Below, piece by piece: positions 1-8,856 of a stretch of 64,000 nt of DNA; within the stretch, counting starts at the first letter, position 1, and each line of letters opens with the position of its first letter. The translations under genes were made by a program, and so were the position numbers. The stretch lies in contig NZ_AUFP01000010.1 of the NCBI RefSeq assembly GCF_000426565.1, forward strand, positions 1-64,000. Direction: 5' to 3'. The notes under the pieces are model-generated. The model saw nothing but the letters and a program-made list of their open reading frames with translations, searched no databases and was not told the DNA's origin. The stretch is from Segatella albensis DSM 11370 = JCM 12258 (lineage in GTDB: Bacteria > Bacteroidota > Bacteroidia > Bacteroidales > Bacteroidaceae).

Positions 1-727
1 CTTTGGTGAGGTACTCTTTCAAGACTTGTATTGCCCAATTACAAAACAGGGTGGTCTTGTAATTATTCACGCGATAACCCACGGCAATGACAACATCAAG
101 GTTACAAATCATCACCTCACCAGACCATTTGTCCGAAGGTATTCGAATTTTTCTAATAGCATCGGACAAATGTATTTCTCCACTCTGTTCTATCTGGTCT
201 AAATGGTAGTTAATTGTTGGCACAGTCACTCCAAACAGTTCTGCCATCCTCTGTTGTGAAAGCCAGAAAGTATTGGTATCAAAGACTACTTGCACTTGTA
301 CTTTTCCGTGTCCACCTTTATACATCAAAATAGAAGACTCCATGCTTCTCACAGCAACGTCAGGAGTCATGGTTGCACTGAAATATTGTTGTGCTGCCTT
401 CACCATCTCTTTCTTTTGGTCGGCATTCATAGCTACAGCCATACAAGCAGCACGAGACAGTCGGATGCTTGTCACCTCTCTGACTGCGCCACTTCCTAAT
501 TCTGCCATTTCAGTTATCTCCACAAAATGCTCACCAAGATGGTAGTCCTTCTGTGAAGTCCACGCTTGTGCTTTGGCTATGACACGTTCAAAGTTCCAGT
601 ACTTGCCATAGCCCATCACTCGCGCCAACTTGCGTGAGTTCCACCATTCCTTGCCATCAGCATCAACCTCTCTCAACTGCTCGAAAGGAGATTGGAGTTC
701 AGGGATGTTGTTAGAATTTTGCTCCAT
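1..727 (-). CDS. DinD-like/RhuM-like two-domain protein (partial)
   Basis: The reading frame starts at an ATG at 727 and runs open off the left edge, giving 242 codons with no stop. Residues 1-125 resemble the damage-inducible DinD/BRO-N type: LREVDADGKEWWNSRKLA, then the pattern LGEHFVEITEMAELGSGA. Residues from about 130 resemble RhuM virulence proteins: FWLSQQRMAELFGVT followed by ICNLDVVIAVGYRVN and a FCNWAIQVLKEYL segment. The RhuM part carries a helix-turn-helix-like segment. Both families are poorly understood and are frequent in mobile and defence islands. It is the last gene of a minus-strand row after the Fic gene. Family calls are from motif recognition; function is unknown. Confidence 0.75.
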   Translation of the reverse strand, partial: MEQNSNNIPELQSPFEQLREVDADGKEWWNSRKLARVMGYGKYWNFERVIAKAQAWTSQKDYHLGEHFVEITEMAELGSGAVREVTSIRLSRAACMAVAMNADQKKEMVKAAQQYFSATMTPDVAVRSMESSILMYKGGHGKVQVQVVFDTNTFWLSQQRMAELFGVTVPTINYHLDQIEQSGEIHLSDAIRKIRIPSDKWSGEVMICNLDVVIAVGYRVNNYKTTLFCNWAIQVLKEYLTK

Positions 728-815
728 ATTCTTTTAACGTTTTTACCCATTTTTATATTTCGTGAGTCCGTATATCCGTAATACTTTCAGACCTCAGCCA
801 TCAGCCTTCTATATA

Positions 816-2003
816 TCAACTGTCCCCATGGCATATGCTATTGTAAAGAGCCAGTCCTTTTACCGTCAGCAGGTATTTCTGGCGAGGGTGACGGGGCGAA
901 TCAGGATATAGCATACGGATATAGCCCTCGTTCATAGAAGGATTAAGAGAGTAGTCAAGGAAGTTTTCCCTATCTTTCAAGCCAATCCTCTCCATCATCA
1001 CTTTGACGGAGAGTTGCTCTTCACCCAAAGCTTTCACTAATCTGATAATATTTTTATTATTGGTGTAAATAAAACTTGTCGGGGTACTTGTCGGGGTACT
1101 TGTCGGGGTACTTGTCGGTTGTTTTGAAGGAACTGCAAGGTTTGGCTGTTCTTTCCATTCTTCAGGCGGGTTAATATGCAGATAACGATTGCGCAGATCC
1201 CACTGCTCTCCAAGCAGTAGATTACGGAAAAAACGTTCCAGAAAAACAGGACTATAGTCGATACCCTTTATGGCATTTTTGTAGTTGGCCCTCACAAGTG
1301 CATTACGGAAGTACCAAGAATGTTTAGCGAACAAGTCGTTCTCCACATTGAAACCCAGTGAACGAAGATACTGAATAGTAAATACGGCCGTAGTGCGTGT
1401 GTTTCCTTCACCGAAGGCATGTATCTGCCAAAGTCCAGATACGAAATTGGCAATATGAGCCACTAACTCATCATTACTGATGCCCTTATAACTGAAATCA
1501 CGTTCCTGCTGGATATCATAATCAACAGCCCTGCGCAGATCTTCCCAATTCAGGTAGCTCACGGTGTCACCCTCCAATACCCACTCACGCTTGGTAATGT
1601 CGTACTTTCGCATTTCACCAACGTGCTTCATTACGCCTTCGAAGATTCTGCGATGCAAGAATATGTAGCCATTTGTCGAGAAGTCGCATGTCTTTACCGA
1701 GAGTATGCGCTTGATATTCTTCGAGGCTTTGTCAGCCTCCTGTTTGTCATCATCGTCAGCTTCAAGAGTCGTTTTATTCTCGTAATAACTATTGAGCAAC
1801 TGTTCCACCTCATCGATGGTGATTTCACCCTCGATGTTTCTGCGAGCCAAGCCGTTCAGATACTCTGACGTTTTCAGCCCATCCACCGCCTGAAGTCCAA
1901 TAGCCGTACTCCAGGCGTATGCAGCTTCACGCTGCGACGGCTCTCCCTGACGAATATACTCGTCAAAGTTTAAGTATAGCTCCTTATCGTTCTTTTCGCT
2001 CAT
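816..2003 (-). CDS. Fic domain protein (putative AMP/NMP transferase)
   Basis: A 395-residue protein. The Fic core has the catalytic loop HAFGEGNTR near residues 194-202: His, Phe, acidic residue, Gly-Asn and Arg are kept, but the usual second Gly of the GNGR signature is Thr. Fic enzymes transfer AMP or other nucleotides to hydroxyl side chains of target proteins. The N-terminal 20-70 segment (LNGLARRNIEGEITIDEVEQ) resembles the antitoxin-like helix region found in self-regulated Fic proteins. A 12-bp DNA repeat encodes a (S-T-P-T)n linker at about residues 295-310, followed by a winged-helix-like C-terminus with the GYIRMLYPDSP pattern. It lies in a minus-strand defence cluster. Target and toxicity are unknown. 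Confidence 0.85.
   Translation of the reverse strand: MSEKNDKELYLNFDEYIRQGEPSQREAAYAWSTAIGLQAVDGLKTSEYLNGLARRNIEGEITIDEVEQLLNSYYENKTTLEADDDDKQEADKASKNIKRILSVKTCDFSTNGYIFLHRRIFEGVMKHVGEMRKYDITKREWVLEGDTVSYLNWEDLRRAVDYDIQQERDFSYKGISNDELVAHIANFVSGLWQIHAFGEGNTRTTAVFTIQYLRSLGFNVENDLFAKHSWYFRNALVRANYKNAIKGIDYSPVFLERFFRNLLLGEQWDLRNRYLHINPPEEWKEQPNLAVPSKQPTSTPTSTPTSTPTSFIYTNNKNIIRLVKALGEEQLSVKVMMERIGLKDRENFLDYSLNPSMNEGYIRMLYPDSPRHPRQKYLLTVKGLALYNSICHGDS
1074..1118. repeat. 12-bp tandem repeat inside the Fic gene
   Basis: The unit ACTTGTCGGGGT occurs 3.75 times head to tail. On the coding (minus) strand it encodes a Thr/Ser/Pro linker between the Fic core and the C-terminal domain. A unit of 12 bp keeps frame, so copy-number change would only alter linker length. 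Confidence 0.9.
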
Positions 2004-2121
2004 ATCTCGTCTTACTTTATTTCTATAACGTTTTTTATTCCGTTCATTATTATCACATCAGCCATCTTCAGCGGATCAAAGAACCGTCCCCTGATTCACA
2101 CGATTCTTTCAGCATATCAAT

Positions 2122-2892
2122 CTATCGCTTAGATCCAGAATGTAGAATCAGATCATAAAACTTCGAAACAAGAATAAGTCCAGGATATGATGATCCTTTA
2201 GGCTGATAGTCAACATACATATCTCTTTCTATCTCCCATAAAGAAATAAAATCTGGTTCAGAAATATGTCTTAAATCATTATACAATCGTGTTAATGTTT
2301 CTCTTTCTCTTAATTTGTACTCATTTCGTTGCTCATCTGTTGGTTCCATACTAGATTCAGAAGTAATGAAATGTAATGCCAAAGGGATAATGCCGTTTGT
2401 CTTTTCTTCAAAAGACTTTAGTTCCTTTTTAATACTATGTAATTGATAAAAGTTCATCGTCTTCCATCTTCGAAGAGTTTCTTCCTTCGTTTTTTCTGTA
2501 TTGTAGTTGTCATAGCTATGTTTTAGTTCTATGGCAAAACTATACCCTTTGTAAATACACCAATAATCAATTCGTCCCTTAGAATTATTTGCTTCCAATC
2601 CTTTTTTCTTGCAATTTCTTGTTACAGGATATTCTGTAAAAACATATCCATTACATAATTTAGATAGTTCTGGAAGCAGAATACTATCTAATTGCCTTTC
2701 TCGATAAGTAAAAGGATAATCAGCAAAATCGTATTTGTTAGAGCAAAATACACGAGCTCTTTTTGCCATTCCTATTAGCAAATTACGAACCAAGTTGTAA
2801 GCAACGAGATATGATTCTTCTTTTTTTTCTTTTGTGGAAAGCAAGAACTCTTGAGAATTTATTGTAGTATGTCGAAATTTCAAAGTACCCAT
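2122..2892 (-). CDS. PD-(D/E)XK nuclease-like protein of unknown function
   Basis: A 256-residue protein that I cannot assign to a named family. It has a GRIDYW...SFAIELKHS stretch at about residues 105-125. This fits the Asp...Glu-x-Lys active-site pattern of PD-(D/E)XK nucleases, with a hydrophobic strand before ELK. The rest is charged and predicted soluble, with no signal peptide. It starts only 5 bp downstream of the exonuclease-RecQ-UvrD gene, so the two are almost certainly cotranscribed and may act together on DNA ends. Its A+T content is clearly higher than that of the helicase gene, suggesting separate origin. Nuclease activity is inference. Confidence 0.6.
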   Translation of the reverse strand: MGTLKFRHTTINSQEFLLSTKEKKEESYLVAYNLVRNLLIGMAKRARVFCSNKYDFADYPFTYRERQLDSILLPELSKLCNGYVFTEYPVTRNCKKKGLEANNSKGRIDYWCIYKGYSFAIELKHSYDNYNTEKTKEETLRRWKTMNFYQLHSIKKELKSFEEKTNGIIPLALHFITSESSMEPTDEQRNEYKLRERETLTRLYNDLRHISEPDFISLWEIERDMYVDYQPKGSSYPGLILVSKFYDLILHSGSKR

Positions 2893-2897
2893 AATTT

Positions 2898-5800
2898 TTA
2901 CGATATAATATAATTTTCTTTTTCTGTATCCGTTTTAGACAGAACAATATTTGCCAAACAAACTGCATATTCAGTTTCAGAGTCTTGAGGTTTCCAAGCT
3001 AAAGTATAACTTACCTTCGCACTTGTCACTTCGTAGTCTTTGTCCGTCCATACCTTCAGCTTATCTTTTCCAGATGCAGACAAGGCTGCCACATTGGTTT
3101 TATTTTCATTCTGCAAATATCCGTCTTTGTATTGCAGGTTATCACCACTTCTTAAACGAAGCACAATGTCCTTTCTTCCCTTGAAGAAATTAAGGATAAC
3201 ATCATGCATGTTTAATGCAATTGATATAGAAGAATACTCTGTGGGAGGATTGGTTACCAGATACAGGTTCCGCTTGGCACGAGTTAGACCTACGTAATAG
3301 GCTCGCATATCATTGATGTCCCTACCGTCGGGTACAGGTGACAAGAGATAAACGGTATCGAATTCGCGTCCTTTTGCCTTATGGATTGTACTTACAAACA
3401 CCGATTGGTCATCAGCTGCGATGAAATCTTCAATATTCGACTCGAAGATAAATTCTCGCAAATCACTGCGATAATATACCTGCCGAGTTGCCTCAAAGTC
3501 AGCAAAGAAATGCTTTATGACGTTCAGACAAGTGCTTGATGCGTATGTTTCGAACGTACGTTGTTTTGCTTCCTGCCACTTTTCTTTTGATATTGATATT
3601 TCATTCCTGTCAAGATGTTTGAGGAAATAACGGACTTCAGCAAGATTACAAAAGCGGAATCCTCCCATCGACTGAGCAACAGTAGCATGCAAGCCTCGTT
3701 GCTCCAGTTCGTAGGCTACCTGCATTGTCTCTTCGTTGGTGCGGGTCAGTATTGCTGTACTTCCTTGGACTTTTATCTCAGTATCAAGGAGTGATTTCAA
3801 TGCCAATACCTTTCCATCTTTTCCTGTAGCAGATTGAATGGGTGTACGTTTCATACGACTTGGTATCCGCTGCACAAAGCGATTAGCGCAGTCAACTACG
3901 ACTTTCGAGGAACGATAGTTATCCGTCATCTCATACAACTTGGCACCCTCTTCACTAACTAACGATTGCATGTATCTGGAATCTGAACCGCGGAACGCAT
4001 AGATATTCTGGTCATCATCGCCCACTGCTATGACACGCATTTCTTCATTTTGGTGCATCAGAGCCTGAACAAGGCGGAAGTCATCTGCATCCATATCCTG
4101 AGCTTCGTCAATAACCAGTACACTCTTAGCTATCTTCGACTGCTCCACCTCGCCATTTTCTATCATCTCAGCAGCACGTCTTACCACATCTTTTGCCTCA
4201 TCCAGATTTCCTTGTTTACCGATAAGGTCAAAACTATAGGAGTGGAAAGTCTTAATCTCCACATAGTTTGCAGCGTTGCCAACCAAATCAATGAGTCGTT
4301 TCTTAAATTCGGTAGCAGCTGCTCTTGAGAAAGTAAGCATCAGTAGTTGCTCATGTTTCACGTCTTCTAACAGCAAGAGGGAGGCAAGTTTATGTACCAA
4401 TACTCGCGTCTTTCCACTTCCTGGTCCTGCTGCCACCACGATATATTTCGACTCTTTATCGTCAATAATCTCACATTGGCGATTCGAGAGTTCACCAAAG
4501 AGTTTGTTGTATTTGGCAGGTGTGATATTTTGATCTATCTGTGCACGCCGTTCTTCCTTGAAATACTGATTGATGAACTTGCGGAAGTCCATTGTGAAGT
4601 AGTCGTTCACAAATCGAAGTGCAGCATTGTAGTCACGAACCATCAGGTTGGCATACTCACCTACGATATGGATCTGGCGTATACGTTGTTTGTAGAATTC
4701 ATCCAATAAGCGATACTGCTCCTTACCATATCTTGTACGACGGTCGGCGATTCGACCTATCTGCATGGTGTTATAAATTACGATGAACCCACCTTCAATC
4801 TTCATCAGTTCCGTCTTGGTAAGATAAAGCAGCGCTTCCTCAATATCAGCAATTACAGGTTTCTCTTGGTCAGCAAACATTGATTCCTGACGACTGGAAA
4901 TAAATTGTTGAAGCAACTCTACAATAGAGAAGTTCACAAGCGTCATTTCTTTATTGGGGTCTCGACTGACATTGAGCGTTTCCGTAATAAAGCGGCATAT
5001 CTCCATACGTCGTTCGAATCGAGCCTTCGTAACATCTTGCGAAGCTTGCAGACGTACACTCAAGCTATCGCTGAAACTATGTTCCTGTTTGTGGATATAA
5101 CCCTTCAATGACAAGAAATGAAGCAACATCCTCAAACGCTTGACATTTGAATATGTAAGACCGACCTTTTGAGCTTCCTCATTCAGTTCTTTTAGATTTA
5201 TTCTTTGTGCTTCTCCACCAAATCGTTGCAGAAGGAATTGCTCTAACTTTAAGATGATGTCAAGATTGCGTCGAGAAGTACTCTTGGATATCCAGGCTTG
5301 CATGTCGCGACTGTCTGCCAACAAGCCATCCTGTCGCATCAGGTTGATGTTCCTTATAACGGTTGCCTTGCTCATTCCAAGGATATCTGCCAAATAGTCA
5401 ACACGACTCTCAGCTTCCGCTCCTCGGCCTTCAGCTGTAGCACGAGCACTGATAAGTGACTTAATGATACGGGCTGCTTCTTCGCGAGACTGTTCATCAA
5501 AAAGTGGTGAAACAGTCAATTTTCGACGTGCCTCATCCATATTCTTCACAGCAATGCCAGTAGCAAAAACGTGAGGGGAGTTGCTGCCTCGCTGTATGTA
5601 TCCGGCATCCTCAAGTGCAGCGATGGCTGCCTTTACACGTGTTTCTATATCTTCTACATCTTCACCCCATCCAGCCTGGCGTGCTATATCTAATGGTGAA
5701 CAACTAACTTTATCGCGTTTGGCTGTAAGATCTTTAATGGCCTTCCATACCTGTTGAATCTCACTTATGCTCAGTTTTGTCTGATTGAGGAGAATAAAAT

Positions 5801-7610
5801 GCTTGTCGAGATCACTATCTGCAAATAGTACATAGCATTCTGCCTGCATTTGTGGGTCTCTTCCTGCACGACCAGCCTCCTGCACATAGTTCTCCAACGA
5901 GTCACTGATATTATAGTGAACTACCAGTCCAACGTCTTTCTTGTCAACGCCCATACCGAATGCAGAAGTGGCTACAATCACCTGAACATCGCCACTCATA
6001 AAAGCGTTCTGGTTCTTTACTTTCTCAGCAGACTCCATTTTTCCATTGAATGGCAAAGCTCTTATGCCGTCGTTAACTAAGTGCTGTGCTAATTCGCGAG
6101 TACGTTTGGTACGTGACACATATACTATTGAGGGACAATTATGCCCAAGAATCAATGAGCGAAGTAGGTTATATTTCTCATCAGCCGTATCAGCATGTAG
6201 CACGGAGTAGCGAAGGTTCTTACGCTCTGCATTGGCGGCAAACACCTTCAGTTCCAAGCCCAACTTTGCTCTGAAGTAGTCGCAAATATCACTGATTACC
6301 TTCTGTTTGGCTGTCGCTGTGAAACATGAAACGGCGATGGGCTGTTCTAATTGTTTCTTCTCCTGCAACTGACGAATAAAATCGCCAATATACAGATAAT
6401 CTACACGAAAGTCATGGCCCCAAGCAGAGAAGCAGTGTGCCTCATCTATCACAAAACGAACAACATGGCGTCCCATCAACAATCGCTCTATAGTCTTACT
6501 ACGCAGCATTTCTGGAGCGATGTATAGCAAATTGGCAGTTCCATCAGCCACCTGTTCTATCGCCGTTGCACGTTCAATAGGATCTAACAGCCCGTTGATG
6601 GTCACCGCATCGCTAATACCACGAGCAGCAAGATTATCCACCTGGTCTTTCATCAACGACTGCAAAGGCGAAATAACCACAGTAAGACCATGGGAATTTC
6701 GTCCAGCCATCAAAGCTGGCAATTGAAATGTGAGGCTCTTGCCACCACCTGTAGGAAATATTGTAAGCAAGGATTCTCCTCGAATAGCAGATTCCACCGC
6801 CTGCTGTTGCATAGGAACGCCATCGAAGATACGGAACTTATCATAGCCAAAGAACTCTTTCAGCCCGTAATGAGCATCTAAACGCTGATGACAATATTCG
6901 CAATCACCACAAGATGTGTTGCACAGCATGTTCATCACATTCACCACCTGTGGGTAATTCCGTATCACCCATGCTGGAGTGATAGAAAATATATCGTCAG
7001 CACCGATTACTGCCAAACAATATGCCAACTCGATAGGATACTGTTTGACCAAGGTCTCAAAATCTGTGTGACTGCATACTTCCCCCTCATATTCCTTTAG
7101 AATTAATTGTTTCCAATCTGGTTTAGATGCAAATATTGCTGAGATCCAACTGACATTTGGCGAATATCCTATATACTTGAAAAAACCTCCAAACTCCTGT
7201 GTTTCTTTCAGCAGGTAAAAATAGATTTCCTTTCTATTATCCGATAACTGATTCCAAGCTACCACTTCATCATTCAGCAAATCACGAGCTTTTATCGAAT
7301 CATTCACCGGATTGTTCAGTTCGTCTACTTGTAACTTATCATCTTTTACCAAATGATGATAGGGCCGTTTAGGGAACAACAGTGGTGAAAGAAACAGCGT
7401 ATCAACAATAGTCGGATTGCCTCTCAATGAAATATATTTAAGATCGAAATTGATGATGTTATGCCCACATACCGTATCACATTTTGACACAAAGGCATCA
7501 AAGTCAGCCTTGGAATGAGAGTGCAACACGGCACCATCCTCCCTAACTGCTCCGTAATCCGCCACCTTCTTCGTCTGCGGATTCACCTCTGTATCAATAA
7601 ATGCAATCAT
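2898..7610 (-). CDS. DEDD exonuclease-RecQ-UvrD fusion helicase
   Basis: A 1570-residue protein with three modules. Residues 1-100 look like a DnaQ/DEDD 3'-5' exonuclease: FIDTE at the start and GHNIINFDL near 50. A Cys-rich CGDCEYC patch near 235 precedes a RecQ-type superfamily 2 helicase core with PTGGGKS (about 286-292), DEAHCFSAWGHDFR (about 395), SCFTATAK and a QEAGRAGRD motif VI. A UvrD-type superfamily 1 helicase follows, with AGPGSGKT (about 1063), VIDEAQDMD, VGDDDQNIYAFRGSD, STIHKAKGREFD and YYVGLTRAKR. It could process 3' ends and unwind DNA with two motors. The 3' neighbour is a PD-(D/E)XK-like gene 5 bp away. All key helicase residues look intact. A defence or repair role is inference. 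Confidence 0.9.
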   Translation of the reverse strand: MIAFIDTEVNPQTKKVADYGAVREDGAVLHSHSKADFDAFVSKCDTVCGHNIINFDLKYISLRGNPTIVDTLFLSPLLFPKRPYHHLVKDDKLQVDELNNPVNDSIKARDLLNDEVVAWNQLSDNRKEIYFYLLKETQEFGGFFKYIGYSPNVSWISAIFASKPDWKQLILKEYEGEVCSHTDFETLVKQYPIELAYCLAVIGADDIFSITPAWVIRNYPQVVNVMNMLCNTSCGDCEYCHQRLDAHYGLKEFFGYDKFRIFDGVPMQQQAVESAIRGESLLTIFPTGGGKSLTFQLPALMAGRNSHGLTVVISPLQSLMKDQVDNLAARGISDAVTINGLLDPIERATAIEQVADGTANLLYIAPEMLRSKTIERLLMGRHVVRFVIDEAHCFSAWGHDFRVDYLYIGDFIRQLQEKKQLEQPIAVSCFTATAKQKVISDICDYFRAKLGLELKVFAANAERKNLRYSVLHADTADEKYNLLRSLILGHNCPSIVYVSRTKRTRELAQHLVNDGIRALPFNGKMESAEKVKNQNAFMSGDVQVIVATSAFGMGVDKKDVGLVVHYNISDSLENYVQEAGRAGRDPQMQAECYVLFADSDLDKHFILLNQTKLSISEIQQVWKAIKDLTAKRDKVSCSPLDIARQAGWGEDVEDIETRVKAAIAALEDAGYIQRGSNSPHVFATGIAVKNMDEARRKLTVSPLFDEQSREEAARIIKSLISARATAEGRGAEAESRVDYLADILGMSKATVIRNINLMRQDGLLADSRDMQAWISKSTSRRNLDIILKLEQFLLQRFGGEAQRINLKELNEEAQKVGLTYSNVKRLRMLLHFLSLKGYIHKQEHSFSDSLSVRLQASQDVTKARFERRMEICRFITETLNVSRDPNKEMTLVNFSIVELLQQFISSRQESMFADQEKPVIADIEEALLYLTKTELMKIEGGFIVIYNTMQIGRIADRRTRYGKEQYRLLDEFYKQRIRQIHIVGEYANLMVRDYNAALRFVNDYFTMDFRKFINQYFKEERRAQIDQNITPAKYNKLFGELSNRQCEIIDDKESKYIVVAAGPGSGKTRVLVHKLASLLLLEDVKHEQLLMLTFSRAAATEFKKRLIDLVGNAANYVEIKTFHSYSFDLIGKQGNLDEAKDVVRRAAEMIENGEVEQSKIAKSVLVIDEAQDMDADDFRLVQALMHQNEEMRVIAVGDDDQNIYAFRGSDSRYMQSLVSEEGAKLYEMTDNYRSSKVVVDCANRFVQRIPSRMKRTPIQSATGKDGKVLALKSLLDTEIKVQGSTAILTRTNEETMQVAYELEQRGLHATVAQSMGGFRFCNLAEVRYFLKHLDRNEISISKEKWQEAKQRTFETYASSTCLNVIKHFFADFEATRQVYYRSDLREFIFESNIEDFIAADDQSVFVSTIHKAKGREFDTVYLLSPVPDGRDINDMRAYYVGLTRAKRNLYLVTNPPTEYSSISIALNMHDVILNFFKGRKDIVLRLRSGDNLQYKDGYLQNENKTNVAALSASGKDKLKVWTDKDYEVTSAKVSYTLAWKPQDSETEYAVCLANIVLSKTDTEKENYIIS

Positions 7611-7802
7611 ATCTTCATTTTTTGTTTTTATTCTTCTGTTTACTTCTTACAATCTTGACCTTCGATCGAACCAGCTCTTGTTTGGCATAGTTCAAACTCG
7701 TTTGTCTCTGCCCTCGCTTACTTGCAGCCTTCTAGCCCTCTTCTATCTTCGAACCCACTCCGAACCATCTTCGAAGGCATAAGCCTACTTTGGGCTCAGG
7801 GT

Positions 7803-8102
7803 TCAGGATTCATGTTTAACTTTAAGACGATCTCCTTCCAACTTGTGACAGACTTGTGACAACTTGTGACAAAGCTGGGGACAAACTGGGGACATTATCA
7901 CCGCCATTTTACCGTCAACATTACCGCCATTGTCGTAAGCCCTCAGTATCAGGTAGCCCTTCTTGAGCGAACCAGACAGGTCATTGACAAAGGCACAAAT
8001 GGCCTCCTGAAACTTATCCATGTCATCTGTTTACGTGGTTCGCTCCACACGATAGGTTTCCGTGCTATGCAGCAGTTCTTGTATCTCGTCTTTTGTTATC
8101 AT
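7803..8102 (-). pseudogene. AlbA_2 (Schlafen-type) ATP-binding protein remnant
   Basis: Translation from the ATG at 8102 gives MITKDEIQELLHSTETYRVE, the usual start of Bacteroidota AlbA_2-domain proteins. A TAA (8033-8031) then interrupts where the family has the ERTTSTGDMDKFQEA pattern; a TCA to TAA change explains the stop. The same frame continues as DMDKFQEAICAFVNDL to a stop at 7803. The 300 bp hold only the N-terminal part and a cysteine-containing tail, so an internal deletion is also likely. A possible C-terminal remainder (ending KIVRSKQKNKNKK, stop at 7615, with one TAG) fills 7615-7800 just before the helicase gene. A non-functional gene is the best reading. Confidence 0.7.
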
Positions 8103-8223
8103 TTGACTTCGTCTTCTTCCTTCTTGCAAGGCATAGCCAAAACAAGCTTTAGCTCTGCTCTTGCTTCGTGCGTCATTTCGACTTATTTCTCTTGATAGAA
8201 TTCTTTCTTTGGTCTATAATGAT

Positions 8224-8856
8224 TTACTGGAAAACTTTCCCATCATCAAAATAGAGAGGATGGCTTTTGTCCGTTAAAAACTGTAGCTGTAAATCCATTA
8301 GTTCTGAGCTTGCCCCCGTTACTTCTAAGTCTTTATCAAAGACAACATGGAAATCAACGAAAAGTTTATGCTCAACATCTATGGGCTGTCCTGCAATTGA
8401 TTGTGTCGCACATTTTGGATTGATAATACCATCAAATGTGTGCCATAGTTGATCGATTGCGTCATTTGCCCTTTGAGTAATAGTCTGATAGTTGGAGGAT
8501 GTAACATTTGTTTTGAACTCAATGAAACACATCTCTTTATCTGTCAAAAGCATTCCATCGCATACACCGCCAGCAATAACACTCGGTCCAGTAAGGATTC
8601 TGCCGTCAAGTGGCAGCAAAGCAATCGTATTATTGTTGGGATTGGCTGCAACGAAACACTTCGAAACAAACTCCGGTACCACATCAGTCCAATCTGTATA
8701 GCCAAGACTACCATCATCATAAACGTAAAGATTTTCTGCGGAACTTTTGTCGAAAGCATTATCTACACCAATAGCACCACAGTTTTGTAATGCGGTGCAC
8801 AATCTAAGATTTGTGATGGCAGCAGGCAAAATATTATTTGGCGAGAGTCTTGGCAT
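8224..8856 (-). CDS. PD-(D/E)XK-like partner of the adjacent ATPase
   Basis: A 210-residue soluble protein. The stretch GVCDGMLLTDKEMCFIEFK at about residues 96-114 fits an Asp-x(n)-Glu-x-Lys nuclease core: Asp, then a hydrophobic strand ending EFK. I do not recognise a named family. Its start overlaps the end of the upstream ATPase gene by 23 bp, so the two are translationally linked and probably form one complex. Pairs of an OLD/AAA15-type ATPase with a small nuclease are a common antiphage design, but this particular pair is not one I can name. The nuclease call rests on one motif. Confidence 0.55.
   Translation of the reverse strand: MPRLSPNNILPAAITNLRLCTALQNCGAIGVDNAFDKSSAENLYVYDDGSLGYTDWTDVVPEFVSKCFVAANPNNNTIALLPLDGRILTGPSVIAGGVCDGMLLTDKEMCFIEFKTNVTSSNYQTITQRANDAIDQLWHTFDGIINPKCATQSIAGQPIDVEHKLFVDFHVVFDKDLEVTGASSELMDLQLQFLTDKSHPLYFDDGKVFQ

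Noticed and set aside
1074-1118. CRISPR-like short repeats
   Set aside because: Units are 12 bp, abutting without spacers, and encode an in-frame linker of the Fic protein.
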